A DNA stretch of 64,000 nt. Source: Haliea sp. Lineage in GTDB: Bacteria; Pseudomonadota; Gammaproteobacteria; Pseudomonadales; Halieaceae. The notes beneath the pieces were generated by a model, which was given only the letters and a program-made list of their open reading frames with translations, was not told the DNA's origin and searched no databases. A program made the position numbers and the translations under genes. Below, one piece after another: positions 25,652 to 34,712 of the stretch (the stretch's first letter is position 1; every line of letters begins with the position of its first letter). The stretch lies in the NCBI GenBank assembly GCA_016704305.1, contig JADJAL010000036.1, positions 5,793 through 69,792 on the forward strand, given 5' to 3'.

Positions 25652-26290
25652 ATGGCGATGAAACTGTGGCATTGCAACAGCGCGCGCTCGCTGCGCCCGC
25701 TGTGGGCGCTGGAGGAGATGGGGCTGGAGTACGAGGTGGAAATCCTGCCGTTCCCGCCACGCCTGTTCCAGCGCGAGTACCTGCAGGTCAACACTCTTGG
25801 CACGGTGCCTTATTTCGTTGACGGCGATACCCACATGACGGAGTCGGTGGGCATCTGCCAGTACCTGGTGGACCGCTACCAGCGCTTCGATTTTGGCCTG
25901 GAACCCGCGCACCGGGAGTACGGCGCCTACCTGAACTGGCTGCACCATGCGGACGCGACCCTGACCTTCCCGCAGACGATATCGATGCGCTACTACTACC
26001 TGGAGCCGACGCCGGAGAAGCAGGCGGTGGCCGATGACTACGCCAAGTGGTATATCGCAAGGCTGCGGTTGCTGGATGCGCACCTGGAGTCGCACGAGTT
26101 CCTGGTCGACAACCGCTTCACGATCGCGGACATTGCGATCAGCTACGCGCTGTACCTCGGCCAGACGATAGGCTTGGACCAGCGCTACAAACCGCAAACG
26201 ACAGCGTACCTGCAACGCATGATGGAGCGACCGGCATTCAAACGCGCCAACGCACAGGGTGAACCCCTGCAACTCCCGGGGAGGGAATAA
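25652..26290 (+). CDS. Glutathione S-transferase
   Basis: 212-residue cytosolic GST. The N-terminal thioredoxin-like domain begins KLWHCNSARSLRPLWALEEMGLEYEVE, with the catalytic Ser/Cys region at residues 7-10. The glutathione-contact motifs NTLGTVPYFVDGD and MTESVGICQYL are present. The helical C-terminal domain carries the structural motif FTIADIAISYALYL (N-capping D). It lies 14 bases after one acyl-CoA dehydrogenase and five bases before the next, so it is co-transcribed. It may handle reactive acyl or lipid products; that is inference. Confidence 0.87.
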   Translation: MAMKLWHCNSARSLRPLWALEEMGLEYEVEILPFPPRLFQREYLQVNTLGTVPYFVDGDTHMTESVGICQYLVDRYQRFDFGLEPAHREYGAYLNWLHHADATLTFPQTISMRYYYLEPTPEKQAVADDYAKWYIARLRLLDAHLESHEFLVDNRFTIADIAISYALYLGQTIGLDQRYKPQTTAYLQRMMERPAFKRANAQGEPLQLPGRE

Positions 26291-26295
26291 TCGGT

Positions 26296-27498
26296 ATGAG
26301 CACAAGCGAGAAGGAATTACAGGCGTTCCGGGCCGAAGTCGCGGCCTGGATGAAAGCGAATAATCCGGCCGACCCTGGCTTCCTGCTGCCGCAGACGTTC
26401 ATGGAAGTGGGCGATGAGCAGCAGCTGGAGTTCTTGCGCGAGTGGCAGCACAAGGTGTGGGCCGCCGGTTACCTCGGCATGGCCTGGCCAAAGCAGTACG
26501 GCGGTGGTGGCGTGGACCCGATCTTCCAGAGCATTGCCGACCAGGAGATGCGCCGCGCCGGCGTGCCGATCTGTTTCAACGTGATCGGGCTCGGCTGGGC
26601 AGGGACGCTGATCAACGACATCGGCACCGAACAGGAAAAGGCCAAATACCTCAAGGGCATTCTCACGGCCGAGGATGTCTGGTGCCAGGGTTTTTCCGAG
26701 CCCGACCACGGTTCCGACCTTGGCAATGTGCAGACGCGCGCCGTGCGCGACGGCGACCACTACGTGATCAACGGCCAGAAAATCTGGACCACCATGGGCA
26801 ACTTCGCCAAATACATGATCCTGCTGGCGCGCACCAACCCCGACGCGCCGCGCAAGTACGACGGCCTGTCGTTTTTCCTGTCGCCGATGCAGGCGCCGGG
26901 GATCGAAACCCGGCCGATACGCAAGATCACCGGCGAATTCGGTTTCACGGAAACGTTTTTTACCGACGCGCGCATACCGGCCGATTCCCTGATGGGCGAG
27001 GAAGGGCAGGGCTGGAAGATCGCGATGCAAACGCTGCAGTACGAGCGCGGCGCGGAAGCGGGCGCCGCCGGCGGGCAGGCGATGGTGCGCGTCACGGTGG
27101 ATGACATGATCGCGCAAGTCGCCGGCGTGCAGCGCGACGGAGCGCCCGTGCTGCAGGACCCGGTGGTGCGGGACCAGGTGGTGCAGGCCATCATGGAGGA
27201 GAAGGCGATTGTGCTGGGCGACAGGCGCGCGCATATCGGTGCCCTGACATCCGATTATCCCGGCTCGCTGCCTCTGTCGAACAAGTTGCGCGCCACCGAG
27301 ATGACACGGCGCATGCGCCAGCTGGCCATCAACCTGCAGGGCGCCGAGGGTGCGCTCTATGTGGGTGATCATGAGGCACGCCAGCGCGGTTTCTGGCAGC
27401 GCGCGTATTTCAACAGTTTCTCCGCGACGATAGGCGGCGGCACCAGCCAGGTGCAGGCCAATATCGTGGCCGAGCATATTCTCGGCTTGCCGAAGTAG
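26296..27498 (+). CDS. Acyl-CoA dehydrogenase
   Basis: 400-residue flavoprotein of the ACAD family (FadE-like short class). GGGAGG precedes ATG 26296. Visible motifs are WCQGFSEPDHGSDLGNVQT (FAD/substrate loop), NGQKIWTTMGNFAKYMILLAR, and TRPIRKITGEFGFTETFFTD. The last resembles the class found with cholate/steroid side-chain or branched acyl-CoA oxidation, often as heteromers. It is directly followed by a partner-like acyl-CoA dehydrogenase, supporting an alpha2-beta2 heteromer as known for steroid-degrading ACADs. Substrate not proven. Confidence 0.88.
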   Translation: MSTSEKELQAFRAEVAAWMKANNPADPGFLLPQTFMEVGDEQQLEFLREWQHKVWAAGYLGMAWPKQYGGGGVDPIFQSIADQEMRRAGVPICFNVIGLGWAGTLINDIGTEQEKAKYLKGILTAEDVWCQGFSEPDHGSDLGNVQTRAVRDGDHYVINGQKIWTTMGNFAKYMILLARTNPDAPRKYDGLSFFLSPMQAPGIETRPIRKITGEFGFTETFFTDARIPADSLMGEEGQGWKIAMQTLQYERGAEAGAAGGQAMVRVTVDDMIAQVAGVQRDGAPVLQDPVVRDQVVQAIMEEKAIVLGDRRAHIGALTSDYPGSLPLSNKLRATEMTRRMRQLAINLQGAEGALYVGDHEARQRGFWQRAYFNSFSATIGGGTSQVQANIVAEHILGLPK

Positions 27499-27507
27499 GG
27501 AGTGATT

Positions 27508-28635
27508 ATGTCAGTCATTGGAAATACCGCGCTCAGCTTCAGCGACGAGCAGGCGATGCTGCTCGATGTGGCCAGGCAGTTCTGCCGTGATCGCTCGCCG
27601 ATCGCCAAAGTGCGCGCACAACTGGAAACCGCGACCGGTTACGACCAGGCGCTGTGGGACGAGATGGTAGCGCTCGGCTGGGCGGGCATCGCGCTGCCGG
27701 AATCCTGCGGCGGTTCCGGGATGGGCGTCGCGACGCTGGTGCCGGTGGTGGAAGCCATGGGCCGGGCGATGCTCGGCACGCCGTTGATCAGCAGCGCGCT
27801 GGCCGCGCAGTTGCTGCTGCGCGCCGGGAATAGTGAGCAGGCCGAACGCTTGCTGCCGGCGCTCGCCGCCGGTGCGCCGGCGACGCTGGCCCTGCTGGAG
27901 AACGGCGACTGGGGCAGCGAGACGGTCGCGCTGGAACTGGATCAGGATGGCGTGCTGCACGGCACGAAGAAATACGTGCCGGACGCGACGGTCGCTACGT
28001 TATTTGTCGTCTGTGTGAAGCATCGTGGTGAAACCGCGCTGGCGGTGGTGCACGCGGAGCAACTGGGTGCGGGTGCACTGCAGCCCAACACATTGATCGA
28101 CCAGACCAAGCGTTCCGCCAATGTGGATTTCAGCGGCGTGCGCGTGGATGCGAGCAACATTATCACCGGCGCGCAGGTCACTGTGGCGTTGCGCGATGTT
28201 CGCCTGTTGGGCGCGCTGCTGGTGGCTGCGGAGGCAACCGGTAGCGCTGCGGCGTGCCTCGCTACCATTGTCGACTACCTGAAAACACGCAAGCAGTTTG
28301 GCAAGCTGATCGGTTCCTACCAGGCGCTGAAGCACCCCACCGTCGATATTCTCACGGCGACAGACTCGGCGCGCTCATTCATTTACCACGCGGCGACGCT
28401 GGTCGGCGACACGGCGCTGGACCGCGATGCGGAGATCGCCTGCCGCATGGCCAAGGCGCACGCCTGCCAGGCGCTGCTGTACGCGGGCGACCGCGCGGTG
28501 CAGTTCCACGGCGGCATGGGTTTTACCTACGAGTGCGACGCGCAGTTGTACATTCGCCGCGCGCAGTGGAGCCAGCAGCAATTCGGCGACGCGCAGCACC
28601 ATCGCAAGCGGCTGGCGACGTTGTTGCTGGGTTGA
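27508..28635 (+). CDS. Acyl-CoA dehydrogenase, possible heteromer subunit
   Basis: 375-residue ACAD. ATG 27508 is chosen because AGGGAG lies five bases upstream; the track-like GTG at 27502 overlaps that site. The C-terminal half carries DYLKTRKQFGKLIGSYQALKH and QFHGGMGFTYECDAQLYIRRAQW, while the N-terminal FAD loop is weakly conserved (no clear TEP..GSD motif). Such asymmetric pairs, one full and one reduced ACAD gene side by side, are typical of heteromeric ACADs. Nine bases separate it from the upstream gene. Confidence 0.87.
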   Translation: MSVIGNTALSFSDEQAMLLDVARQFCRDRSPIAKVRAQLETATGYDQALWDEMVALGWAGIALPESCGGSGMGVATLVPVVEAMGRAMLGTPLISSALAAQLLLRAGNSEQAERLLPALAAGAPATLALLENGDWGSETVALELDQDGVLHGTKKYVPDATVATLFVVCVKHRGETALAVVHAEQLGAGALQPNTLIDQTKRSANVDFSGVRVDASNIITGAQVTVALRDVRLLGALLVAAEATGSAAACLATIVDYLKTRKQFGKLIGSYQALKHPTVDILTATDSARSFIYHAATLVGDTALDRDAEIACRMAKAHACQALLYAGDRAVQFHGGMGFTYECDAQLYIRRAQWSQQQFGDAQHHRKRLATLLLG

Positions 28636-28665
28636 AGTTGCTCGGCTGACGGGAACGCACAGCGC

Positions 28666-30072
28666 ATGGCTAAAAAACATCGGGGCATGAAAGGCAGCGG
28701 ACTGCCGCGCACACTCTCGGTGTCACTCGCCGGATTGCGCGCCGGCAGTGCGTTGGCCGTGGACAGCGTGATGCAGCGCGTGATGGGGCGAGGTCCGGAT
28801 GACGAGGATTCCGAGTTTGCCCGGCGCGAGGCGCGGCGCTTTGTGCAGGAACTTGGCAAACTCAAGGGCACCTACATCAAGATAGGCCAGATGCTGGCGC
28901 TGTTCGGCGACCAGTTTTTACCGCGGGTACTGGTCACCGCGCTGCGCGACCTGTCCGACCAGACCGAGGCGCTGCACTGGGATGCGCTGGAATCGTCGGT
29001 GCGCGACAGCCTCGGCGAGCGCTATGCGGAACTCGATATCGACCCGCAGGCGATTGCCGCCGCGTCATTGGCACAGGTGCACCTGGCCAGGATTCGCGCA
29101 AACGGCGAATGGATCTGCCTGAAATTACAGTACCCGGGGCTGAGACAGGTCATCGACGGGGATTTTGACGCGGTGGTGCGCATGTTGTTGTTGGCGCGCT
29201 GGGTCAAGGCCGGGCGCGAACTGGACGATTGGCTGGAGTCGATGCGCGCCCATCTGCACAACGAGATCGATTACCGGCGCGAAGCGTCCTACACCTTGAA
29301 AATGCGTGCGCTGGTGGCGGGCGTGAAGCACGCGGCAGTGCGCTACCATGTGCCGGTGTTGTACCCCCAGTACTGCAGCGACTCGGTGCTGGCGATGGAA
29401 TTCATTGAGGGCGTGCCGGTGGTGGACCCGGACGTCGCCGGGTTGTCACTGGAGCGTCGCAACGCGCTCGCCAAAGGCATGCTGGAATTGTTTTTCTACG
29501 AGGTGTATGACTGGGGCCTGTTGCAGACCGATCCCAATATTGGCAATTACCTGCTGCGCCTCGACGACCGGCGCAAGAAAATGGCGCAGGATGAACTGGT
29601 GCTGCTGGACTTTGGTTCCGTGCTCGAGTGTCCCGCTGATTTTCTTGGCCACTTGCGCCGTACCATCGACGCCGGACAGCGGCAGAACGTTCCCGAGTTG
29701 GTGGCGGGGTTGATCGGGCTGGGCTGCCTGCAAGCCGACGCCAGTGAAGACGGACGCAAACTGTTCGCTGATTTTTGCCTGCACCTGCTGGAACCGCTGC
29801 GGCCACCCGCGCAACTGCCAGCGCAATACCTCAATGCAAAGGGCGAATACCGTTGGGGAGAGTCGCAGTTGATGCGGCGTGCGGGGAAGCAGGCCGCACA
29901 GTCTGCCGTCAGCCGCCATTTCACCACACCCTCGCGGGATTTCGCGCTGATCGCGCGCAAGCTCACCGGCGTATTCAATTTTATCGTGGCACTGGATGCC
30001 GAATTCAATGCGCATGACATGGTGCAAGCCCATATCCTGCGCTGGCGGGACAGAGAGCGACGTGGCGCGTAA
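28666..30072 (+). CDS. ABC1/AarF/UbiB family atypical kinase
   Basis: 468-residue protein-kinase-like protein of the UbiB/ADCK family. The family-defining KxGQ motif appears in TYIKIGQMLALFGD. The Ala-rich loop is AAASLAQVHLARI, the ATP Lys lies in WICLKLQYPG, and the catalytic/metal region is LLQTDPNIGNYLL with LVLLDFGSVLE. There is no C-terminal membrane helix as in UbiB. Members act in quinone or lipid metabolism, often as ATPases. It overlaps the next ABC1 gene by 11 bases, and 30 bases separate it from the acyl-CoA dehydrogenase. Confidence 0.88.
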   Translation: MAKKHRGMKGSGLPRTLSVSLAGLRAGSALAVDSVMQRVMGRGPDDEDSEFARREARRFVQELGKLKGTYIKIGQMLALFGDQFLPRVLVTALRDLSDQTEALHWDALESSVRDSLGERYAELDIDPQAIAAASLAQVHLARIRANGEWICLKLQYPGLRQVIDGDFDAVVRMLLLARWVKAGRELDDWLESMRAHLHNEIDYRREASYTLKMRALVAGVKHAAVRYHVPVLYPQYCSDSVLAMEFIEGVPVVDPDVAGLSLERRNALAKGMLELFFYEVYDWGLLQTDPNIGNYLLRLDDRRKKMAQDELVLLDFGSVLECPADFLGHLRRTIDAGQRQNVPELVAGLIGLGCLQADASEDGRKLFADFCLHLLEPLRPPAQLPAQYLNAKGEYRWGESQLMRRAGKQAAQSAVSRHFTTPSRDFALIARKLTGVFNFIVALDAEFNAHDMVQAHILRWRDRERRGA

Positions 30073-31396
30073 AAAAAGTGATGGCAAGGATGACGAGGCT
30101 CGCGCTATCCCCACCTCCCGTGCGGGTCGGCTGGCGAGCATGGCGCGCATGGCTGGCAGTGTCGCCGGCGGCATGCTGGCCGAGGGCACGCGGCAGTTGC
30201 GCGCCGGCAAGCGCCCGAAAGCGCGGGATATGCTGTTGACGCCAGGCAACGCCCGCCGCGTCGCGGAACAGTTGTCCACGATGCGAGGCGCCGCGATGAA
30301 GGTTGGGCAGATTTTGTCCATGGATACCGGCGAGTTCTTGCCGCGCGAGCTCGCCGATATCCTGGCGCGCCTGCGCGATGATGCCCGCTACATGCCGGCC
30401 GCACAGTTGCACAGCGTGATGCGTGAAGCCTACGGGCCTGAGTGGGAGTCTTTGTTCTACAACTTTACGACCAGGCCACTGGCCGCAGCGTCCATCGGAC
30501 AGGTGCACAAGACAATCTCCCCCGACGGTCGCGAGATCGTGCTGAAAGTGCAGTACCCCGGTGTCGTAGGCAGTATCGACAGCGACGTGGACAACATCGC
30601 CAGCCTGTTGCGCCTGTCAGGCCTGCTGCCCACCGGATTCGACTTACAGCCACTGCTGGATGACGCCAAACTCCAGCTCAAGGACGAGGCTGACTATCTC
30701 AAGGAGGCGGAGTTTCTGCAGGCGTTCGGCGATTTGCTCAGCGATGACAAGCGCTTTGTGCTCCCCGAGGTGCTGCCGGAACTGACGCACCGCAACGTGC
30801 TGGCGATGACCTATGTCAGCGGCAGCCCGATCGATGCCATTATCGACCTGCCACAGGCAGAGCGCGATAGGGTGATGACCGCGCTGATCGAACTGATGCT
30901 GCTGGAATTGTTCGAACTGCGCATGGTGCAGACGGACCCCAATTTCGCCAACTACCAGTACCGACGCCAAACCGGTGAGATCGTATTGCTGGACTTCGGC
31001 GCCACGCGCCGCTTCAAGGCCGGCTTCGTCAACAATTACAAGAAGCTCGCGCGTGCGGCGATCAAGGGAGATAAAGTAAAACTGGCAGCAGCGGCCGAGA
31101 AACTGGGCTTCGCGGTGGGCGATACCGACAGCGACTACCACGACGTGGTGTTACAGGTGCTGATGATTGCGCTGGAACCACTGCGCAATGATGCTCCCTA
31201 CGATTTCGCCCGCTCCACCATGGCGCGCGATCTGTCCACGCTGGCGGAGAACGTGAGCGGCTACCGGGATTTTTGGCGCGCCCCACCGACCGATGCGGTC
31301 TACTTCCACCGCAAGGTGGCGGGTATGTACCTGCTCGCAACGCGGCTCAAGGCGCGCGTCAACGTGTATCAACTGGTGCAGCGCTGGCTGGCCTGA
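30062..31396 (+). CDS. ABC1/AarF/UbiB family atypical kinase (second copy)
   Basis: 444-residue member of the same family as its neighbour but clearly diverged. Motifs are MKVGQILSMD (KxGQ), AAASIGQVHK, IVLKVQYPG, MVQTDPNFANYQY and IVLLDFGATRRF. GTG 30062 is chosen because it follows an AGAGAG stretch and overlaps the upstream stop in the manner of coupled genes; the longer frame from 29996 lies inside the neighbour. A basic, disordered N-terminus (ARKKSDGKDDEARAIP) precedes the fold. A tandem ABC1 pair after acyl-CoA dehydrogenases suggests a lipid function, possibly as a heterodimer. Confidence 0.87.
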   Translation: MARKKSDGKDDEARAIPTSRAGRLASMARMAGSVAGGMLAEGTRQLRAGKRPKARDMLLTPGNARRVAEQLSTMRGAAMKVGQILSMDTGEFLPRELADILARLRDDARYMPAAQLHSVMREAYGPEWESLFYNFTTRPLAAASIGQVHKTISPDGREIVLKVQYPGVVGSIDSDVDNIASLLRLSGLLPTGFDLQPLLDDAKLQLKDEADYLKEAEFLQAFGDLLSDDKRFVLPEVLPELTHRNVLAMTYVSGSPIDAIIDLPQAERDRVMTALIELMLLELFELRMVQTDPNFANYQYRRQTGEIVLLDFGATRRFKAGFVNNYKKLARAAIKGDKVKLAAAAEKLGFAVGDTDSDYHDVVLQVLMIALEPLRNDAPYDFARSTMARDLSTLAENVSGYRDFWRAPPTDAVYFHRKVAGMYLLATRLKARVNVYQLVQRWLA

Positions 31397-31399
31397 GCG

Positions 31400-32851
31400 T
31401 TATTTACTGCGCGACTTTTTGCGCTTGCCCTTTTCTGACAGCGCGGCGTCGCGCAGCGCTTCAAAAGATTCCTGTAGGCAGTCGGCGTAAAACGCCGGGT
31501 CCGGCAGCATGTCCCGGCACGCGGTGAACGACAGGTTGATGCTGCCCTTCTTGTCCTGCACGGAGCTGTAGACGATGTGGAACAAACCGACATTGGGCAG
31601 CAGTGGGCCGAGGCTGATGGAGTCGATCATCGCGGCGCCGCACATATAGAGCTGGAACGGCGCGCCCGGCACGTTCGTAACAATGGTATTGAACACGACA
31701 CTGGCCTCGGCCAGCCCGGTGGCGCTGGCGGTGCGTATCGCCAGCGACAACACATTGCCCGGCATTACGTCGGTGAGGTCGACGGCAAAGCGCGGCCCCA
31801 GCGCTTCGGCATAGGCCTTGGCGGACAATGCCTCCTCGTGCACGGCGGCAAGTCGTTCGCAGGGGTCGGCGATGTCCGTGCGCAGCGCCACGTTCATGAA
31901 ACCCACCATGTTGCCGCCGGCGGCGCGCTCCTGCGCGGAGCGCACGTCGATGGGGCAGCCGGTGACCAGTGATTGCTCAGGCAATTCGCCCTTGCTCCCG
32001 AGATACTCGCGCAAACCGCCGGCCACGATGGTCAGCATCACGTCGTTGATCGTCGTGCCGGGCTGCGTATTCTTGATGGCCCGCAGCACCTCAAAGTCAA
32101 ACTTTCGCGCCTCCACCACGCGGTGCCGTGAAATGCGCCCCTGGAAGCGGGTTTTCGGTTTGTCTTCCAGGTTGTGGAAATGTTTTTCCTGCTTGCCCTT
32201 GCGCAGGCGCATGAAGGTAGGGCCGGCCACTTTGAGCATGTCGAGCACCTGCCCGGGTTTGCGCCAGGCGTCCAGGTAGGCGCTGCCCAGCATCCTGGCC
32301 ATGGAGGGTCGTTCGACAATCCACGGCGGCGCCTCGCCCACGTCGCGAGTCTCGGGGGTGAGGTCGTGCACGATGTTCATGAATTGCGTGCCAGTGGCGC
32401 CGTCCATCGCGCAGTGGTGGACTTTCATCAGCAGCGCGAAACACCCGGGCGGATAGCCCGCAAGATTGTTCAGGCCCTCGATGACATAGATTTCCCACAT
32501 CGGCTTGTCGCGACGCAGCGGCTGTGAATGGATGCGCGCCGTCATTATGCACAACTGGCGCCAGTCGCCAGGCTTGGGCAGCGCGATATGGCGCACGTGG
32601 TATTCCAGGTCAAAGTCCGGGTCCTTGACCCAATAGGGGCGGCCCAGGTTGTAGGGCACGAAGGCCAGTTTGCGACGGAATATCGGCGACAGGTGGACGC
32701 GGCTGCGCAGCATGTCGAGTATCTGCTTGAAGCGCACTTTGCCGTTCGGCGCGGTGGACTGGTCGTAGATGGTCACTCCGCCGATGTGTTGCGGCAAGCC
32801 GTCCAACTCGGCGTGCAGGAACATTGCGTCCTGCCCGGATAACTGTTGCAT
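31400..32851 (-). CDS. Wax ester synthase / diacylglycerol acyltransferase (WS/DGAT)
   Basis: 483-residue bifunctional acyltransferase making wax esters and triacylglycerol from acyl-CoA. The catalytic motif HHxxxDG is HHCAMDG near residue 143. The PLW-like motif near the start (KPMWEIYVIEGL) and the C-terminal NTIVTNVPGAPFQLYMCGA motif, containing the conserved ND/N-V-P-G segment, are present. The start MQQLSGQDAMFLHAE is the canonical WS/DGAT N-terminus. Lys-rich C-terminus. It converges on the ABC1 genes with four bases between stops. It implies storage lipid formation. Confidence 0.92.
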   Translation of the reverse strand: MQQLSGQDAMFLHAELDGLPQHIGGVTIYDQSTAPNGKVRFKQILDMLRSRVHLSPIFRRKLAFVPYNLGRPYWVKDPDFDLEYHVRHIALPKPGDWRQLCIMTARIHSQPLRRDKPMWEIYVIEGLNNLAGYPPGCFALLMKVHHCAMDGATGTQFMNIVHDLTPETRDVGEAPPWIVERPSMARMLGSAYLDAWRKPGQVLDMLKVAGPTFMRLRKGKQEKHFHNLEDKPKTRFQGRISRHRVVEARKFDFEVLRAIKNTQPGTTINDVMLTIVAGGLREYLGSKGELPEQSLVTGCPIDVRSAQERAAGGNMVGFMNVALRTDIADPCERLAAVHEEALSAKAYAEALGPRFAVDLTDVMPGNVLSLAIRTASATGLAEASVVFNTIVTNVPGAPFQLYMCGAAMIDSISLGPLLPNVGLFHIVYSSVQDKKGSINLSFTACRDMLPDPAFYADCLQESFEALRDAALSEKGKRKKSRSK

Positions 32852-33005
32852 ACACGCTTCTCGCTTATTTGCTGTTATTAGTGTTCAGCATACGTGCATG
32901 ATCGCTGGTGTCAACTGAGGCGCAAACACCCAGGCCCAAACGCGTGGTAATAAAAAGGCACCACCTGCCCGATGAAGCTGGACAGGCAGTGCCGGAGTGT
33001 TCCCG

Positions 33006-34232
33006 TCAATTGGCGGGAACGACCTGGGGATTTTCGCTGGCCTCCTCTTTGCGTATGCGCAAGACCAGCGGTATCAGCACCACTGCGATCACTGGCGTAA
33101 AGATTGCCGCCAGCAAAAGCAGCGTCGAGGTTACGCCAAAGCGATCCAGCGCATACCCCAACAACGGGCCGGTGCCGATGAAGATCGCCCGCACCGCAAG
33201 GCTGACCAGTGAGTTGACGGTGGCGCGGAAATGGCCCGGCACCCGTCGATTCAGCGCCTCATAAAACAGGCTCATGCTGAGACCCCGCGATACCTGCAGC
33301 GCAAACCCGAACATCACGCCGATCCAGCCGGCGCCCAGCGCCATGCCGAGCAAACCCAGCACGGGCAGCACGCCGATGAGGCACAGCAGGCGGTGCGTGC
33401 CGAGGCGCTGTTCCAACGCGCTGGCGTAGTTCGCCGAGACGCTCACGACCAGTGCAAACGCCGCCCAGATATAGCCGTACCACTCGATGGGCACGCCCTG
33501 GAATTCCCAGTATTTCTGGTAGATCCAGAAAACGTACACCGCCAGCAAGCCAAACGCCGCGATTGCGAAAGCCGTCCACAACACCACGGGCTTGCCGAAC
33601 AGCAGTAACTCCAGGATGGAGCGCGCATTGCCGCCGTGGCTGGTTTCAAGCCGCGGACGCGGTACTTCCACCAGAGCGAACGCCAGCACCAGCGGTACCA
33701 AACCGATCGCAAGCTGCGCGATAACGACGGCGTCGAGCGACCAGAACAGCAGCACGCTGGCGACGATGCCGGCTATGCCGGAGGCCGCCGCTTCAATCGA
33801 GATCAGGCGGCTGAGCGATTTGCCGGCGCCCGCGCCGTGCTCGGATCCCTGCTCCTGCAAATACATTTCTGTGTCGTACAGCAACGCGAGATCCGCTCCG
33901 GAAATGAGGCTGAAGCCCAGTCCGAGAATGGCCTCGAACACCAGGAAATCCACAAAGCTGTCCGCCCACAACAGGTACACGAACCCGAGCGCAAACAACA
34001 CGGAGCCCAGCAGTATCGCGCGGCGGCGACCCCACATGTCGGCGATGTACCCGGACGGCACTTCAAACAGCGCGATGGTCAGCGCGAATAGCGCCTGTGT
34101 CTGCAGTACCTGGTTCATCGACAGGTCGTGACCCTGCAGCAACGGCACGAAGACGGGGTTGATCACCATGAAGCTGTTAAAAAATCCCAGCAGGTAGATG
34201 TTGCGAATATTGTTGTGCAATGACTTGTTCAC
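33006..34232 (-). CDS. MFS transporter
   Basis: 408-residue major facilitator with about twelve membrane helices. The loop 2-3 motif A reads GYIADMWGRRRAILLG near residue 68. The central loop near residue 200 is short and charged (EVPRPRLETSHGG). Sequence style is that of drug/unknown MFS carriers of the DHA1/2 type, with no substrate-specific signature. It is transcribed alone on the minus strand, starting just below a strong bidirectional terminator. Substrate unknown. Confidence 0.82.
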   Translation of the reverse strand: MNKSLHNNIRNIYLLGFFNSFMVINPVFVPLLQGHDLSMNQVLQTQALFALTIALFEVPSGYIADMWGRRRAILLGSVLFALGFVYLLWADSFVDFLVFEAILGLGFSLISGADLALLYDTEMYLQEQGSEHGAGAGKSLSRLISIEAAASGIAGIVASVLLFWSLDAVVIAQLAIGLVPLVLAFALVEVPRPRLETSHGGNARSILELLLFGKPVVLWTAFAIAAFGLLAVYVFWIYQKYWEFQGVPIEWYGYIWAAFALVVSVSANYASALEQRLGTHRLLCLIGVLPVLGLLGMALGAGWIGVMFGFALQVSRGLSMSLFYEALNRRVPGHFRATVNSLVSLAVRAIFIGTGPLLGYALDRFGVTSTLLLLAAIFTPVIAVVLIPLVLRIRKEEASENPQVVPAN

Positions 34233-34289
34233 TTTCCTTGTCCCTTTGTGTCCGGGACCCTGAAAGCGGAGGAATTTTTCTAGGGGAAT

Positions 34290-34330
34290 AAAAAAGGCCT
34301 CCGGAATCAGGGTTCTCGGAGGCCTTTTTT
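34290..34330. terminator. Strong bidirectional Rho-independent terminator
   Basis: AAAAAAGGCCTCCG (34290-34303) and CGGAGGCCTTTTTT (34317-34330) are perfectly complementary, with a 13-base loop and T tracts on both strands. It separates the MFS gene from a small minus-strand ORF, for which it would be the terminator. Confidence 0.9.
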
Positions 34331-34344
34331 AAAGAGTATTTACT

Positions 34345-34452
34345 TCAAGTGCTTCCAAAACCCTCGCGGTCCGCCCACAGGCGCGCCGCCGGCATCACGA
34401 CGATGACGTCGTGGCGCTTATAGGTACTTGCCTGTGTAAATGCGGTGGCCAT
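34345..34452 (-). CDS. Possible small protein upstream of a terminator
   Basis: 35-codon frame starting MATAFTQASTYKRHDVIVVM, ending 15 bases before the strong terminator. An AT-rich stretch (TATTTTATTAACTTTTAAG) lies just upstream and could hold a -10 element; the ribosome site is weak (GTGAACACC). The tight fit between ORF end and terminator hints at a short transcript, either a small protein or a regulatory RNA. I know no relative. The rest of 34233-34712 shows no gene. Confidence 0.3.
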   Translation of the reverse strand: MATAFTQASTYKRHDVIVVMPAARLWADREGFGST

Positions 34453-34712
34453 GGTGTTCACTTAAAAGTTAATAAAATACGGTGTGCCTGATGGCAGGCG
34501 GGCATAATGCTCGCCGCTGTCCAGCGCGTCAATCAAAGAATGCCAAACGTGGAAAAATTCACAGTCGCGGTGCACGGCGGCATGGGCAAGGCACACCCTT
34601 GGCGCTGCTGAACGATGGCCATGGTGTTGCTATCTGCGGTATCATCGGCGCCTGCGATAGCACGCCCTCCAGTGCTGCCCTACCATCAAAAACCCATAAC
34701 AATGGTGCGAGT

